Notes: a model not told the origin generated them from the sequence alone. Positions 8,714 through 17,484 are shown, counted from the first letter of the stretch. The stretch: DNA of 64,000 bases from Dyadobacter soli (GCF_900101885.1 NZ_FNAN01000010.1:1-64000); one strand, 5' to 3'. Numbers and translations are program-made.

Positions 8714-9472
8714 ATGTTGGTGAGACGTTTGAATAAATTTGCTATATGTTTGCTGGTGGTGATCGGAACATCCAGTTTTTCAGCGTTTTGCCAGTCCGAC
8801 GAGCCCAAAGTGACCCGCTACAATGGCAAGGTGAGCCAGCAGATTGTCATGACCCGAGAATCGCCGATTATTGACCACGCCACCGGCAAGCGGATCAGTT
8901 ACGAAACCTACGACAACATGCTCCGGCGCAATCCGGGACTGTACAAGACGCAGCCGATTTTTGATAAATTCGGGAAAGCCTCTTCATTTGAAATCATCAA
9001 AAGGAGCCAGTTGCACATTCAATCCGACGGTTCGGTCATGAACAATCCCGACCTGATGCCGGAAATAGGGGAGCCCATTGCCCCGTTTGTCATGCGCGGG
9101 CTCGATGGAAAGGAATACGATTCGGAGAAGTTAAAGGGCAAATACATTCTGCTGGGCTTTTGGGTGAGGTACGAAAAGCCGCTGTACACGTTCGCCAGCA
9201 CGAAAGTGATCTCGAATTTTGTCGATGAAAACAAAAAGAAAGGTGTCGAGATCATTTCCCTCGGCACGACGCTCAACACCGAGGAAGAATGTTTGGAAGC
9301 GATCCCGAAACGGAACTGCGGTTTCATTCCCGTTCCGGAATCGTATGGTTTCAACCATCGGTACAAGATCAGCGAGACGCCCTATTTCATATTGGTCGAC
9401 CGGAAAGGGATCGTAAGGGCTATGGCGCCGCATACCGAGTTTTCCAAGATCAGCGACCTGGTGCTGCGCTGA
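8714..9472 (+). CDS. Secreted thioredoxin-fold protein lacking CxxC
   Basis: A 252-residue protein with an N-terminal signal peptide (hydrophobic 9-26, cleavage near AFCQ). The C-terminal half (about 105-245) reads as a redoxin/AhpC-type thioredoxin fold: GEPIAPFVMRGLDGKEYDSE, then KYILLGFWVRYEKPL, then the cis-proline strand SETPYFILVDRKGIV. The catalytic pair normally found after LGFW is absent, because RYEKPL replaces WCxxC. The residues 40-100 (RESPIIDHATGKRISYE) form an uncharacterised N-terminal domain. A non-redox or peroxide-independent role is inferred. The stop abuts the stop of the convergent GNAT gene with no gap. Confidence 0.75.
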   Translation: MLVRRLNKFAICLLVVIGTSSFSAFCQSDEPKVTRYNGKVSQQIVMTRESPIIDHATGKRISYETYDNMLRRNPGLYKTQPIFDKFGKASSFEIIKRSQLHIQSDGSVMNNPDLMPEIGEPIAPFVMRGLDGKEYDSEKLKGKYILLGFWVRYEKPLYTFASTKVISNFVDENKKKGVEIISLGTTLNTEEECLEAIPKRNCGFIPVPESYGFNHRYKISETPYFILVDRKGIVRAMAPHTEFSKISDLVLR

Positions 9473-10273
9473 CTAGCCCAATGCGCCGCTGATGCGGTTG
9501 TAGAGGCGTTCGGGATGCCACACCCTGCGCGGGCCGAGGATCATGCGCCGCGACGTCCGGTACATATCGTAACCAATTTCATTGAGGTATTTCAAGCCTG
9601 TGGTGTTGCCCATGGGCAGGATCGCCACAGGCCGCGTCGCCGAGCGGAATAGTATCAATGCAAATCCGGCTTCGTCGCTCGCCGCTATCACCGGGCCGTC
9701 GCTCCAAGTGGGCAGGTACACGCCCTGCAAATGGCCATTTGAATCGATATACAGGAATGCTTCCGGGAGAAACTCGGCCATTACGCCGCGCCGGTCTTCA
9801 CCGGACACCATGCGGTCGATTGCGTAGGCAGCCTCGCGAAATTGCTCGCTAAATGGCTGAATGTGAATAGAATGTTGTTCTGCAACAAGCTCGGCCCTTC
9901 TCAAATGCGCATATTGCCCTTCGACTTCGAAGCCCTGTTTCAAATATACGGGGTATCCAAACTCCGTAGCGTCGAGGTAAATGGTCGGGTAGCGGTTCCG
10001 GTCGACGCTTTCGATCAGATTCCGCGTGATAGCGCTGCCGAGGCCTTTGTTCCGGTGCTCGCCATGCGTTATAATGCACGCAAGCCACACCGTATCGTTG
10101 TGATAAATAGCGGTGCCGACCGCAACAGGCTGACCGTTTTCGGAAATCTTGATCGGCTTGCAGCAGTCAGATTTTAAAAAGTAACTGAATCGGGGGCGGA
10201 TATCGCCCCAGCCCTCCGGTTCGAGAGCGGGTAGGTAGGCAATGTCGTCTTCTGTAAATTCCTGGCAAATCAT
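9473..10273 (-). CDS. GNAT-family N-acetyltransferase (two-domain)
   Basis: A 266-residue protein. The first 140 residues form a GNAT domain with acetyl-CoA motif A as THGEHRNKGLGSAITRNLI, followed by the YLDATEFGYPVYLKQGFEVE strand-helix typical of the family. Residues 150-266 form a second domain with sparse GNAT-like features (GVYLPTWSDGPVIAASDEAG), an arrangement seen in several Bacteroidota acetyltransferases. The acceptor is unknown. It is convergent with the thioredoxin-fold gene and transcribed alone. Confidence 0.83.
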   Translation of the reverse strand: MICQEFTEDDIAYLPALEPEGWGDIRPRFSYFLKSDCCKPIKISENGQPVAVGTAIYHNDTVWLACIITHGEHRNKGLGSAITRNLIESVDRNRYPTIYLDATEFGYPVYLKQGFEVEGQYAHLRRAELVAEQHSIHIQPFSEQFREAAYAIDRMVSGEDRRGVMAEFLPEAFLYIDSNGHLQGVYLPTWSDGPVIAASDEAGFALILFRSATRPVAILPMGNTTGLKYLNEIGYDMYRTSRRMILGPRRVWHPERLYNRISGALG

Positions 10274-10301
10274 GGCATGGATCGTTAGTCCCGCTAAAAT
10301 G

Positions 10302-10841
10302 TCAAAAATCTGCTTCCAACTGTCTGAAATGTGCTATTTTTCTTTGCCAGCTGATCCATGAATAAGCGAACAGCAGGATGAAAGTGATGATCAATGCGCT
10401 CAAAATGATGTATTTACGTTGCGTAAAAACCGTTTGATAAGTAAGAAAGCGCAGCAGCGCAGCGGCATACACTACCGACGATACCAGGGAGAATGCCGCC
10501 ATTCGCCTCAATGAATGTACCTGCCTGGCCAACGCCTCGCGGAGATTCCCGCTTACCATTGGATTTTGAATGTGCAGATAGCCCAATGCATTATTAGTAA
10601 TGTAAAGAGCGATGCTCAAAATCAGCATTGCATTTACGGCCAAAGGCTTTTGAGCCCCATCAAACCCATCATAAAAAAGAAGCAGGAGCGCGGTAAGAGC
10701 AACCATTTCTGTCATGAACTTAATCCGCAATTTGCGGAGTGCGGGGTGGTTGCGGACGCGTGTCATAGCGGCAAGCTCCTTTTCGGAAAGTGATTCGTGA
10801 CCGGCATTGCGCCAGTCGGATTTCAAATCATCGATATTCAT
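10302..10841 (-). CDS. Membrane protein partner of ECF sigma factor
   Basis: A 179-residue protein with an N-terminal soluble segment (MNIDDLKSDWRNAGHESLSE) and four predicted membrane helices, two around 50-90 and two around 120-170, ending in a short basic/acidic tail. The start at 10841 is preferred because it overlaps the stop of the sigma-factor gene in an ATGA arrangement; a longer in-frame extension to 11021 would lie wholly inside the sigma gene. The position directly after an ECF sigma gene suggests it regulates that sigma factor, but no recognised anti-sigma motif is seen. Confidence 0.78.
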   Translation of the reverse strand: MNIDDLKSDWRNAGHESLSEKELAAMTRVRNHPALRKLRIKFMTEMVALTALLLLFYDGFDGAQKPLAVNAMLILSIALYITNNALGYLHIQNPMVSGNLREALARQVHSLRRMAAFSLVSSVVYAAALLRFLTYQTVFTQRKYIILSALIITFILLFAYSWISWQRKIAHFRQLEADF

Positions 10842-11314
10842 AAGTTCGTCGAAGTTGAAAGAGTTCTGAGTTTTTCTTTGATGCGGTTGAGCTTTACGCC
10901 CACGTAGTTTTCGGAAATGCCTGTTATTGAGGCGATTTCGGCATAGGAGTAATCTTCGAGATACAAGGAAATAAGTGCCCGTTCGGGCTCGCTCAGCGTG
11001 CGTAATGCGCGGAAGAGCCATTCTTCCCGTTCCGAAGTGGTTTCACTCGTGTCGGCGAGGTCGGGCGGATGTTCGGAAAGTGAAACGGGAGGCCGCTGCT
11101 TGCGGTAGGACGCCATAGCCGTATTGAGCGCAATGCGGTAAATCCAGGTCGTGATCTTTGCCTCGTGACGGAAACCGGGGAATGCGCGCCAGAGCTGGTA
11201 CACGATTTCCTGAAAAAGGTCCTGCTGATCCTCGGGCGTGTTGCGGTACATTCTGCTCACCTTAAAGATGATCCGCTGATGCGCCCCGATCGTTTCAAGA
11301 AAAATTTTCTCCAT
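10838..11314 (-). CDS. ECF-type RNA polymerase sigma factor
   Basis: A 158-residue sigma factor. Region 2 is visible as EDQQDLFQEIVYQLWRAFPGF and TWIYRIALNTAMASYRK, the -10-binding helices. Region 4 is visible as LSEPERALISLYLEDYSYAE and IASITGISENYVGVKLNRIK, the -35-type HTH. The start at 11314 (MEKIFLETIG) is preferred over an upstream in-frame ATG at 11371, which would add 19 residues with no family match. It is followed by a four-helix membrane protein with an ATGA overlap. The target regulon is unknown. Confidence 0.92.
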   Translation of the reverse strand: MEKIFLETIGAHQRIIFKVSRMYRNTPEDQQDLFQEIVYQLWRAFPGFRHEAKITTWIYRIALNTAMASYRKQRPPVSLSEHPPDLADTSETTSEREEWLFRALRTLSEPERALISLYLEDYSYAEIASITGISENYVGVKLNRIKEKLRTLSTSTNL

Positions 11315-11406
11315 AAAAATCAAATCTTTCCCAATAGGTTGCGAGGATTGGGAAAAACTTATCAAAAACAACGTTATTTACCAAAGTTTTTTCAAAAGAC
11401 CCGGAG

Positions 11407-12243
11407 ATGAATATCATTACAGCAGACCAGCTCAGAACGATTCTGGAAAATGAAGACCCTATTGTGATCGATGCACGGGGTGGGACCGATGCCCTGGAAC
11501 GGTACAACCAGGCGCATCTCGAAAATGCCCAGTTTGTAGACCTTGAAACCGATTTGTCGGAGAAAGCCGGCGATCCGGCTGATGGCGGGCGGCATCCATT
11601 GCCCTGGCCGGACGATTTCGGGCGTTTTTTAGGGATTCTCGGCATTAGCCCTTCATCCACGGTGGTTGTATATGATGATAAAAAAGGCGCCAATGCCGCA
11701 GCGCGTTTCTGGTGGATGCTCAAAGCGGCTGGTCATGAAAAAGTATATGTAGTAAGCGGCGGGTTGGACGCGATCACCGAAGCCGGGATCGATTTAACCC
11801 AAAAAACGGCCTCGCTGCACGCATTGGAAGAATACCCTATCAAAGGCTGGCAAATGCCGCTGGTGGATGCGGACGATGTGGCGCTTGCTGCGGCCGATCC
11901 GGAGTCGATGGTAATCGATGTGCGCGAGCATTATCGCTACCTGGGCGAAAGCGAGCCGATCGACCTCGTTGCCGGACACATTCCGGGCGCTGTCAATATC
12001 CCTTATACTTCCAACCTCGACGGAAAAGGCGAGTTTATGCCACCGGCCGACCTCGCTGCGAAATACAAGGAAGCACTGGCCGACAAAGATCCCCGCAAAG
12101 TGATCGTGCATTGCGGCTCGGGTGTGACCGCATGCCACACGCTGCTCGCGCTTGCGGAGGCGGGTATGCATGGCGCGAGCCTGTACGTGGGCTCGTGGAG
12201 CGAGTGGTCGCGTACGGAGCGACCCATTGCCACAGGCGAATGA
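11407..12243 (+). CDS. Thiosulfate/3-mercaptopyruvate-type sulfurtransferase
   Basis: A 278-residue protein of two rhodanese domains. The N-terminal domain (1-135) has the inactive-type loop VVYDDKKG (Asp90 where a Cys would sit). The C-terminal domain carries the active-site loop HCGSGVTA with catalytic Cys236. Hallmarks include IDARGG, AHLENA, DVREHYRYLG and AGHIPGAVNIPY. It transfers sulfane sulfur from thiosulfate or mercaptopyruvate to a thiophilic acceptor, and the CGSGVTA loop fits mercaptopyruvate sulfurtransferases. No signal peptide is present, so it is probably cytosolic. It ends at a strong bidirectional terminator. Confidence 0.93.
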   Translation: MNIITADQLRTILENEDPIVIDARGGTDALERYNQAHLENAQFVDLETDLSEKAGDPADGGRHPLPWPDDFGRFLGILGISPSSTVVVYDDKKGANAAARFWWMLKAAGHEKVYVVSGGLDAITEAGIDLTQKTASLHALEEYPIKGWQMPLVDADDVALAAADPESMVIDVREHYRYLGESEPIDLVAGHIPGAVNIPYTSNLDGKGEFMPPADLAAKYKEALADKDPRKVIVHCGSGVTACHTLLALAEAGMHGASLYVGSWSEWSRTERPIATGE

Positions 12244-12250
12244 TATCAGT

Positions 12251-12280
12251 ACCGGGCCGGACCTCAAAGTCCGGCCCGGT
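12251..12280. terminator. Bidirectional intrinsic terminator
   Basis: Perfect 12-bp arms ACCGGGCCGGAC (12251-12262) and GTCCGGCCCGGT (12269-12280) enclose a CTCAAA loop between two convergent genes. The T-run on the + side (CGTTTATT) is short. Confidence 0.88.
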
Positions 12281-12283
12281 CGT

Positions 12284-13162
12284 TTATTGGATCGATTGCA
12301 GGTAGTCGTAGAGCGAAGAGAGCTCACCGCGCGTGTATTGCGCAGTCATTTTCCAGGGCATATCCTCATTTTTCAATACATGGCCTTCCGGCGTCTTTCC
12401 GGAGGTGAGCGTGGCGATGAACTGTGCTTTCGTCCATTGACCGAGGTGGCCTGCCCGGGTAATGTCGGGTACCGGCGGAAAGCCCGGCGCGAGCGGTTCG
12501 CCACCTTTGAAATTCTCGCGATGGCATCCCGAGCACGACACCGCCAGGTATTTACCCTGTGCCGCACCTTCCGCCGAGTCAGCCCGGGCGATCATCGGTT
12601 TGTCGTGATCGATCTTTTCTACGGATAGCAGCGGCATTTTCCCTAGATAGCTCATAATTACCGCAACCGGCCCCAGATCATTTTCAGGAAGCGTATTGTC
12701 GATCTTCGGGATCTGGCGGCAATAGGCGATCAATGCGGCCATATCCTGCTGCGAAAGCAATGCGGTTTCATGGGACGGCATAAAAAGCAGCGGCTTGCCG
12801 TCCTGGTGAACGCCGTGCCGCAGCGCCACAAGCCAGTCGGACACTTCGTAACTCGCAGGTAAACCTCCCGCTCCCTTTGTAAGGTTGCCCGCAACGAGGC
12901 GGCCGATCGCGCCGTCGTCGTTCATTACTTTACCTTCCAAATTACTCCCATGGCAATCCTGACAACCTATAATGGCTACCAAATGCTTTCCTCGGGCAAG
13001 GGCAGCGCTGTCCGAGGGGATTTCAATGCTTTCTTTTTCAAAAACATACGCTTTGTTCATCCGGCTTTTCATGGAAACCGAGATGTAGGTGTAGGTACAA
13101 ATTGCTGCAAGCAGGACTACGGCCAGGACAATGCCCGTCCATTTCAAGATTTTTCTGATCAT
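12284..13162 (-). CDS. Membrane-anchored dihaem cytochrome c
   Basis: A 292-residue protein with an N-terminal membrane helix (MIRKILKWTGIVLAVVLLAA) and two c-type haem sites, CQDCH in the first half and CSGCH in the second, each in a class I cytochrome c domain. Possible distal methionines lie in FMPSHE and EDMPWKM. This is the type of electron-transfer protein seen with gluconate/alcohol dehydrogenases; no dehydrogenase lies nearby. The start at 13162 begins the helix; an upstream in-frame ATG at 13201 would add 13 residues. It is convergent with the sulfurtransferase gene. Confidence 0.9.
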   Translation of the reverse strand: MIRKILKWTGIVLAVVLLAAICTYTYISVSMKSRMNKAYVFEKESIEIPSDSAALARGKHLVAIIGCQDCHGSNLEGKVMNDDGAIGRLVAGNLTKGAGGLPASYEVSDWLVALRHGVHQDGKPLLFMPSHETALLSQQDMAALIAYCRQIPKIDNTLPENDLGPVAVIMSYLGKMPLLSVEKIDHDKPMIARADSAEGAAQGKYLAVSCSGCHRENFKGGEPLAPGFPPVPDITRAGHLGQWTKAQFIATLTSGKTPEGHVLKNEDMPWKMTAQYTRGELSSLYDYLQSIQ

Positions 13163-13339
13163 GGCTTTTGAAGTTTTGAACAAAAGTGGGGAGTGCCACA
13201 TTGCATTGGCCTACGCAAAACGGATAAAAATCTACGACAAACGGATTTTGTCGATTAATCGGGCCGATCACTCAATAAGAAGCGGGTGGGAGGCGGTAAC
13301 AGGCGTATTTTCGTGCTGTGTTAAAACCGTTTAAGTCGT

Positions 13340-14341
13340 ATGGGAGCCACATTTATCCATTCCGCTGATATCCTCGATTTCAATCCGATCCCCAATCCGC
13401 AATCGGTCATTCCGGGCGTACCTGTGGATAATCAGGGAGAGTTTCTGACGCGTTACCATCCCAAAGTGGGCGAGATGAAGTTCAAAAGCTTGCTTTTTCC
13501 GCATCTGCACCTGATGAACCTGCACTGGACGTCGCGGGAGGATGTGGTACTCTACGATAGCACGCCGGTAGATACGATTAATATCAATTTCCACATGGCT
13601 GGGAGGCTCGATACCAAGTTTGAAGGACTTTCGCACGACCTCAACATGCGCCCGGGCAAGCATAACCTCGTTTTTTCGCCGGAAGGTGCCGATACCAACC
13701 GGGTGGCAGCTAATGACTCGCTCGAAATGTTCCATATCAGCCTCGACAAGGCGTTTTTTGCCAACCTGATCGGTTGCGACGATCATTGGAGCGAGCGCAT
13801 TCACAAAAATTTGCTTCATAACCGGCCGTTTTCGGGCATTACCGGCACGGCTGACACGACACCGCTGATGCACAGCCTGATCCGTGAAGTGAAGCAATGC
13901 AGGCAAATGGGCGCAATGCGTAATCTAATGATCCAATCCCGCGTGTTGGAGTTGCTGGCTTTGCAGATCGAACAGTTCCGCGGACCGGAACGGGTAGAGG
14001 GCATTTCGGCAGCCGATACCGATAAACTGTATCAATTGAAATATTTCCTGGACACCCATTTCCTCGAAGAATTCTCCCTCGCAGAGCTCTCGCGGGTTTG
14101 CCTTTTGAATGAGTTTAAGGTTAAAAAAGGGTTCAAGGAACTGTTCGGTAACACGGTTTTCGGCTACCTGCGCCAACTACGGATGGGCTACGCGGAACGG
14201 TTGCTGCTGGACGCATCGTGTTCAGTGGAAGAGGTTTCGGATCTCCTGGGATATGAGCACGCGCAGCATTTTTCAATTGCCTTCAAAAAGTACCGGGGAA
14301 TAAATCCCTCGATGATCAGAAACAAGCGCACAATAGCATAA
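13340..14341 (+). CDS. AraC-family transcriptional regulator
   Basis: A 333-residue regulator whose C-terminal 100 residues hold the double HTH of the family: FLEEFSLAELSRVCLLNEFKV, then FGNTVFGYLRQLRMGYAERLL, then VEEVSDLLGYEHAQHFSIAF and KKYRGINPSMIR. The N-terminal 220 residues are a ligand or sensing domain of the AraC-type seen in siderophore- and small-molecule-responsive regulators; the ligand is not apparent. It lies ten bases upstream of a YceI gene on the same strand, so the two are probably one transcript. Confidence 0.92.
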   Translation: MGATFIHSADILDFNPIPNPQSVIPGVPVDNQGEFLTRYHPKVGEMKFKSLLFPHLHLMNLHWTSREDVVLYDSTPVDTININFHMAGRLDTKFEGLSHDLNMRPGKHNLVFSPEGADTNRVAANDSLEMFHISLDKAFFANLIGCDDHWSERIHKNLLHNRPFSGITGTADTTPLMHSLIREVKQCRQMGAMRNLMIQSRVLELLALQIEQFRGPERVEGISAADTDKLYQLKYFLDTHFLEEFSLAELSRVCLLNEFKVKKGFKELFGNTVFGYLRQLRMGYAERLLLDASCSVEEVSDLLGYEHAQHFSIAFKKYRGINPSMIRNKRTIA

Positions 14342-14351
14342 TTGCATTGAA

Positions 14352-14888
14352 ATGACGATGAGAAAATATTTAACACTGGTCAGTTTATTGATAATGAGCG
14401 GGTATGTATTTGCCGTTATAACCGGCTGGCGCATTGCCGAAGGTTATCAAATCCGGTTCGACGGCAAGTATGCGCATGGCTCTTTTCAAAAAATGGAAGG
14501 AAATATCCGCTTCGATCCGGCTCAGCCCGAGGAATCCCGCTTTGAGGTGTGGGTAGATGTCGCGTCTATCGATACGGGTATCGAGCTTAAAAACAAACAC
14601 GCCAGAAGCGACAAGTGGTTCGATGCTGAGAAATACCCGCGCATTAGTTTCGTCTCAACGTCCGTCAGCCGGACTGACACCGGTTTTGTGGTGCGCGGCG
14701 ATCTGGAATTAAAAGGTATTAAGAAGGAAGTCGCCATTCCCTTCGCATTCGCGAGCGAGGGCGGGCAATATGCTTTTTATGGAAAGTTTAAGGTTAAACG
14801 GGGAGATTTTGGCATTGGAAAGTTAAGCGGCAAAGAGTCGGATTCCACTGCCGTGGAAGTCTCTGTCCCCGTCTTCGCGATCGAATAG
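14352..14888 (+). CDS. YceI-family secreted lipid-binding protein
   Basis: A 178-residue protein with a signal peptide (MRKYLTLVSLLIMSGYVFAV) and the YceI lipocalin-like fold: GSFQKMEGNIRFDPAQPEES, VDVASIDTGIELKNKHARSD, WFDAEKYPRISF and VRGDLELKGIKKEVAIPFAF. Members bind isoprenoids or amphiphiles in the periplasm. It follows the AraC gene by ten bases. Its end is four bases from the convergent small coiled-coil gene. Confidence 0.93.
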   Translation: MTMRKYLTLVSLLIMSGYVFAVITGWRIAEGYQIRFDGKYAHGSFQKMEGNIRFDPAQPEESRFEVWVDVASIDTGIELKNKHARSDKWFDAEKYPRISFVSTSVSRTDTGFVVRGDLELKGIKKEVAIPFAFASEGGQYAFYGKFKVKRGDFGIGKLSGKESDSTAVEVSVPVFAIE

Positions 14889-14892
14889 CATT

Positions 14893-15153
14893 TTATTGCT
14901 CCCGAAGCGCTTCGAGCTGAAAGAGCAAGTCCTGCAACTCCTGCTCGGCCGCCCTTAGCGACCGCATTTCCGCACTTTCGACCACATTCTGCGCCGGGTC
15001 GTCAAAGTTCTTCGTTTCTTCCATCACCTCAGGGTTCTCGCGGTTTTCAGGCGCGAATGCGATGCTTTCTTCCAGATTTGTACGCTCGAAGTCGATCTGT
15101 TGCCTTTTTGCAAGAATTTTATCTTCCAGTTGTTGCCGTTCGGTTGTGCTCAT
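14893..15153 (-). CDS. Small coiled-coil protein of unknown function
   Basis: An 86-residue, highly charged protein from the ATG at 15153 (MSTTERQQLEDKILAKRQQI). Heptad-like helical segments occupy about 4-32 and 58-84 (SLRAAEQELQDLLFQLEALR), joined by an acidic linker. No membrane segment or known domain is recognised. In-frame starts at 15162 and 15210 would extend it by 3 or 19 residues. The coding call rests on helical periodicity and its fit between neighbours. Confidence 0.6.
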   Translation of the reverse strand: MSTTERQQLEDKILAKRQQIDFERTNLEESIAFAPENRENPEVMEETKNFDDPAQNVVESAEMRSLRAAEQELQDLLFQLEALREQ

Positions 15154-15293
15154 AGCCATCATTGTTTTTGAATATTGCCTTAAAATAACCGATCCAGGCA
15201 ATTTACTCAATAGAAGAGGGTAATTTCATCTACGAACTTATCTTGACGATCATTGAACAGTTCAGATACATCTAATGATAACTTAGCAAAACT

Positions 15294-15992
15294 ATGGACT
15301 ACGTAAATGGGTCGTCTGATTACCTGAGCGCCAATCCGGGTTGGCATGTTGAAGATTCGCCCTGGAAGGCCTCTCAGATCATCAAAATGCTGAAAAGAAA
15401 GAGCCTGCACCCCAGATCGATCGTGGAAATTGGTTGTGGTGCTGGCGAAATCCTCAACCAGCTTTATGAACGCTGGGACGACAAGGCCGTAAAGCTTTGG
15501 GGTTACGACATCTCGGCGGATGCGTATGCATTTTGTAAACAGCGTGAAAAGGATCGTTTGAAATTTGTTCACGGCGACCTGCTGAAAACGGGTGAAAGGT
15601 TCGACGTACTGCTAATGATCGACGTTTTCGAGCATGTGGAAGATTACTTCGACTTTATCCGTAAAAGCGCGCGTCACGCCGAATACAAGATTTTTCACAT
15701 CCCGCTCGACCTCTCTGCTTTGGCCGCAATGACCGGTCATCTGATGAAATTGCGGCATTCTGTTGGCCATATTCACCATTTCAGCCGTGAAATGGCGCTC
15801 AACACGTTGAAGGACTGTGGTCTCGAAGTGGTCGACTGGTTTTATACCCTTTCGGAATTGGAATTGAACTACGGCCGGCACAATTTCAATGGAAAGGTCG
15901 TCAATTCATTTCGAAGAGCTTTGTATACCGTCAATCCGGAGCTCGCCGTGAAAACGGTAGGTGGATTTTCACTTTTGGTTTTAGCAAAATAA
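15294..15992 (+). CDS. SAM-dependent methyltransferase (class I)
   Basis: A 232-residue enzyme. The SAM-binding glycine loop is SIVEIGCGAGEILNQLYERW (around residues 42-61), the acidic residue of motif II is in WGYDISADAYAFC, and the post-motif DVLLMIDVFEHVEDYFDFI fits the Methyltransf_23 type. The C-terminal part (VGHIHHFSREMALNTLKDCG) is typical of enzymes acting on lipids or small molecules. The substrate is not evident. It is transcribed alone and followed by a terminator. Confidence 0.88.
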   Translation: MDYVNGSSDYLSANPGWHVEDSPWKASQIIKMLKRKSLHPRSIVEIGCGAGEILNQLYERWDDKAVKLWGYDISADAYAFCKQREKDRLKFVHGDLLKTGERFDVLLMIDVFEHVEDYFDFIRKSARHAEYKIFHIPLDLSALAAMTGHLMKLRHSVGHIHHFSREMALNTLKDCGLEVVDWFYTLSELELNYGRHNFNGKVVNSFRRALYTVNPELAVKTVGGFSLLVLAK

Positions 15993-16022
15993 GAAAACAC
16001 ACAGCTAGTTTACCCCGTCTAG

Positions 16023-16056
16023 GCGCGGCCCGTTCGTTCGGGTCGCGCTTTTTTTT
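16023..16056 (+). terminator. Intrinsic terminator after methyltransferase
   Basis: Arms GCGCGGCCCG (16023-16032) and CGGGTCGCGC (16039-16048) pair with one G-U and are followed by eight T (16049-16056). Confidence 0.92.
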
Positions 16057-16181
16057 CCGTTCGGTCATTGCTTTCAAGCCGGTTGAACAACGTATTTGAC
16101 GTAAGGAAAATGTCTTTACACATTGCACGCATCATTTCACACTTTTGTCGGGGTGCGCCCGGCAGCCACACAGAAACCAAC

Positions 16182-16439
16182 ATGAAGAAAACAGAAGATT
16201 TGAAGCGGGAGGTAACAATTAGTCCCAATCCGGCCCGGGACGAGGTCCGGATCGGCGGTGTCAAACGGATGGAAATCGCATCGATCGTCGTGTGGACGCG
16301 CTCGGGACATGCGATTACATTGCGGGAAAAGCAGAACGGGACCATTGACGTATCGCACGTCAAGCCGGGACTTTACTCGCTGGTAGTCACTTGCTGGGAC
16401 GGGTCCATGATTGCGAAAAGGATTTCAATTCGCCGGTAA
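16182..16439 (+). CDS. Stand-alone T9SS sorting-domain-like protein
   Basis: An 85-residue protein that is almost entirely a type A T9SS C-terminal domain: ISPNPARDEVRIGG, then VVWTRSGHAITLREKQNG, then VSHVKPGLYSLVVTCWDG and KRISIRR. It has no passenger domain and no signal peptide from the start at 16182 (MKKTEDLKREV). An upstream in-frame start at 16068 adds 38 residues without a convincing signal sequence. In the family, this domain routes cargo through the outer-membrane T9SS; why it stands alone here is unclear. It may be the remnant of a larger cargo gene. Confidence 0.65.
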   Translation: MKKTEDLKREVTISPNPARDEVRIGGVKRMEIASIVVWTRSGHAITLREKQNGTIDVSHVKPGLYSLVVTCWDGSMIAKRISIRR

Positions 16440-16457
16440 ATGCAAGGGGCCGATGGC

Positions 16458-16485
16458 GGGCAGGTGCGCCTTGGTGCGCCTGTCC
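16458..16485. terminator. Probable terminator between convergent genes
   Basis: Arms GGGCAGGTGCGCC (16458-16470) and GGTGCGCCTGTCC (16473-16485) pair with three G-U wobbles; the innermost pairs must open to make a loop. Only a weak T-run (GTTATTT) follows. Confidence 0.6.
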
Positions 16486-16486
16486 G

Positions 16487-17356
16487 TTATTTCATATTGA
16501 AAGCCCGCTTCAAAAAACCGCCCAGGAAACTGGCAGCGAATGTGAGGATCATGGAACCGTAAAGGCTGAAATTTTCAAGCTCCTGACGTGCCCCGTCGCC
16601 CGGTGGTGATGTGAACAGGAAGTAGCCTGCAACGAGGAGAATGCATTGCATGGCAGCCAGCAGCCAACCTTTATATGGCTCTGCGAAGCCGATGGAGATG
16701 GCCGCGAAAACGGCCACCAGGTAGGGCATGTGAATGCTTTCCGCATTATTAATAACGTAAAGCAGCAATGCGCTCGTCAGTATGATCATGGCCATGTTAA
16801 TGACCAGCCTTTTGTCGAAGAATGGCGTTTTGGATGCCGCATGTGTACCAGGCCTGCTTTTCAGCTGCTCCGATAATTCGTTTGCATGGTTAGCGTCGGC
16901 TTCTGCCTCGTTTGTGAGACCAAGCAGGACAAATGCTTTCGAGCGCCATTCGTAAGGTGCGGCGCTGGTTTCTTCGGAAAGCGTTACGGCCCGGTTGAAA
17001 GCTGCCAGGGCTTGTTCCGGTTGGTTTTGTTCCAGGTACAGCTTGCCGAGTTCGAGATGAAGGGTAAATACCTGATCGTCGTAGCTCTGGCCAGCCTGGA
17101 AGTCGGTTAATGCTGCTTCCGTATTCCCGAGTTTTTTCTGACACATGCCGCGGTACAGGTACGCAATGCTGGATTTGGGTTTTTGCCTGATCCTCGCATC
17201 AAAATAGTCGAATGCTTCGCCGGTTTGGCCACTTTCAAAAAGTTTTATTCCCTCCGCGAGAGCCGCAGCCTCTTTTTCGCTGGGCGTGCGCAGGTCGGCG
17301 TAGTTGCGGAGGTAGTAGATATAGCCGAAAAAGGCGATTACAACCAGAAATTCCAT
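16487..17356 (-). CDS. TPR-repeat membrane protein
   Basis: A 289-residue protein. An N-terminal membrane helix (MEFLVVIAFFGYIYYLRNYA) leads into four or so tetratricopeptide repeats between 30 and 165 (AFDYFDARIRQKPKSSIAYLY; ALTDFQAGQSYDDQVFTLH; ALAAFNRAVTLSEETSAAPY). A C-terminal block of four membrane helices follows (VINMAMIILTSALLLYVI; LVAVFAAISIGFA; AMQCILLVAGYFLF; GSMILTFAASFLGGFL). TPRs usually hold protein partners; no partner can be named from the context. Confidence 0.8.
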   Translation of the reverse strand: MEFLVVIAFFGYIYYLRNYADLRTPSEKEAAALAEGIKLFESGQTGEAFDYFDARIRQKPKSSIAYLYRGMCQKKLGNTEAALTDFQAGQSYDDQVFTLHLELGKLYLEQNQPEQALAAFNRAVTLSEETSAAPYEWRSKAFVLLGLTNEAEADANHANELSEQLKSRPGTHAASKTPFFDKRLVINMAMIILTSALLLYVINNAESIHMPYLVAVFAAISIGFAEPYKGWLLAAMQCILLVAGYFLFTSPPGDGARQELENFSLYGSMILTFAASFLGGFLKRAFNMK

Positions 17357-17484
17357 ATTGTTTGTAATAAATCAGCGCATGACAGTCCAATGATGGCGCC
17401 AAAATTCGGTACCGACGGCCGCAAATCAAAAAGGAACTTAGTGGATTGTTCAATGAAAAGTGTGAATGGTAGCAAAGTGCCCTT

